Under the pieces are notes generated by a model. The model made no database searches. It saw nothing but the letters and a program-made list of their open reading frames with translations, and was not told where the DNA came from. A program made the position numbers and the translations under genes. From Ignavibacteriales bacterium (GTDB lineage: Bacteria > Bacteroidota > Ignavibacteria > Ignavibacteriales > Ignavibacteriaceae): 64,000 nt of DNA. The stretch lies in contig JADJEI010000001.1 in NCBI GenBank assembly GCA_016709155.1, positions 1,550,001 through 1,614,000 on the forward strand, given 5' to 3'. Shown one piece after another: positions 63,153 through 64,000 of the stretch. The stretch's first letter is position 1, and every line of letters starts with the position of its first letter.

Positions 63153-64000
63153 ATGAACACAACAAAAAGCAAACAACTATTTGAAAAAGCAAAAAAATTT
63201 ATTCCTGGCGGAGTAAACTCACCCGTGCGGGCATTCAAGTCTGTCGGCGGCGATCCAATTTTTATTGAAAGAGGAGCTGGCTCAAAGTTTTATGATGTTG
63301 ATGGTAACGAATACATAGATTACATCGGAAGCTGGGGACCGCATTTATTCGGGCACAATCCGCCATTTATTAAAGAAGCACTAATACGAACATTTGAAAA
63401 CGGAACAAGCTTTGGCGCACCAACCGAAATGGAAGTTAAAATGGCTCAGTTAATTACTGATCTTGTTCCATCTGTTGAAATGGTGAGAATGGTTAACAGC
63501 GGAACCGAAGCCACAATGAGTGCTGTTCGCGTTGCGCGTGGTTACACAGGAAGAGATAAGTTTATAAAATTTGAGGGCTGCTATCACGGTCACGCTGATC
63601 ATTTTTTGATTAAAGCAGGCAGCGGTGCTTTAACATTTGGCGTCCCAACTTCTCCCGGAGTTACAAAAGCTAACGCTTCTGATACTTTGCTTGCGGATTA
63701 CAATAACATTAATTCTGTTAAAGAATTGGTTACAAAGTATCGCGGACAAATTGCAGCAATTATTATAGAGCCGATTGCGGGTAATATGGGTGTTGTGCAA
63801 GCGAATGAAGAATTTCTTGTTAACCTAAGAGGAATCTGTAATGAAGAAGGTATTGCTTTAATTTTTGATGAAGTGATGACAGGATTTCGTGTTGCGGCTG
63901 GAGGCGCACAGGAAATTTTAGGTGTTAAGCCAGATCTAACAACATTCGGAAAAATTATTGGCGGTGGTTTACCTGTTGGTGCGTTTGGCGGAAAAAGAGA
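63153..64000 (+). CDS. hemL: Glutamate-1-semialdehyde 2,1-aminomutase, N-terminal part
   Basis: PLP enzyme that isomerises glutamate-1-semialdehyde to 5-aminolevulinate, the first committed tetrapyrrole precursor. The frame runs open to the window edge, giving about 282 of the usual 430 residues. Visible are FIPGGVNSPVRAF, NSGTEATMSAVRVARG, FEGCYHGHAD, FDEVMTGFR and the PLP Lys in TFGKIIGGGLPVGAFGG. A hairpin repeat lies between it and the nucleotidase gene. With hemB, hemG and hemH nearby this shows the C5 pathway to heme. Confidence 0.97.
   Translation, partial: MNTTKSKQLFEKAKKFIPGGVNSPVRAFKSVGGDPIFIERGAGSKFYDVDGNEYIDYIGSWGPHLFGHNPPFIKEALIRTFENGTSFGAPTEMEVKMAQLITDLVPSVEMVRMVNSGTEATMSAVRVARGYTGRDKFIKFEGCYHGHADHFLIKAGSGALTFGVPTSPGVTKANASDTLLADYNNINSVKELVTKYRGQIAAIIIEPIAGNMGVVQANEEFLVNLRGICNEEGIALIFDEVMTGFRVAAGGAQEILGVKPDLTTFGKIIGGGLPVGAFGGKR

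Noticed and set aside
1..64000. CRISPR array, prophage or integrase-type island
   Set aside because: No evenly spaced direct repeats with unique spacers, no phage genes, no integrase or transposase genes were seen. The only tandem array (21436-21740) has no spacers.

Overview
The window is AT-rich, densely packed bacterial chromosome. Several features point to the Ignavibacteria or a near relative in the Bacteroidota/Chlorobi group. Seven exported proteins end in the type A sorting domain of the type IX secretion system (T9SS), with the NYPNPFNP motif typical of Ignavibacteria. There is a TonB receptor with an N-terminal carboxypeptidase-regulatory-like domain, a PafA-like phosphatase, and a perfect Bacteroidetes-type promoter (TTTG-N19-TAnnTTTG) in front of a tRNA gene. 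This placement is inferred from protein families and motifs; no rRNA is present.

Layout. 1-13.7 kb: the 3' part of hemE, radA, a matrixin protease, a PafA-like phosphatase, an OsmC protein, a TonB receptor, a hybrid histidine kinase, then ugd, a YhaM-like nuclease, a TPR protein and a sirtuin. 13.8-21.3 kb: a GlsB-type membrane protein, cobO, and an iron block on the + strand. That block holds a DtxR-type regulator, a second membrane-anchored DtxR-FeoA fusion, feoB in two pieces separated by a GxxExxY gene bounded by inverted repeats, a ferritin-like/VIT transporter, and xth. 21.4-21.7 kb: a 42-bp tandem-repeat array. 21.8-29 kb: an M16 peptidase pair, an EamA transporter, mnmA and a DUF4097 protein. 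29.1-45.7 kb: a minus-strand array of T9SS cargo genes, five of which share one large module I cannot name. 45.7-49.8 kb: a lipoprotein, a GAF-type sigma-54 activator and a PEGA-domain Ser/Thr kinase. 50-64 kb: a metallophosphoesterase, an aldo/keto reductase, heme genes (hemB, hemG/hemY, hemH and, on the other strand, hemL), small accessory genes, tRNA-Lys, a KamA-type radical SAM enzyme and a 5'-nucleotidase-type protein.

How the genes fit together. HemL, HemB, HemE, HemG/HemY and HemH are steps of tetrapyrrole synthesis, and the iron block would supply and balance the Fe2+ that ferrochelatase uses. The exported array next to a kinase/activator operon could be one regulated surface-protein system; that is inference from position.

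Seven genes (mnmA, one array gene, the Kelch gene, the sigma-54 activator, hemH, a CoA-binding protein, the nucleotidase) carry ten single-base indels, nearly all in short homopolymers. Each gene is restored to normal family length by one-base corrections. Sequencing or assembly error is more likely than true gene decay, but the sequence alone cannot settle it.
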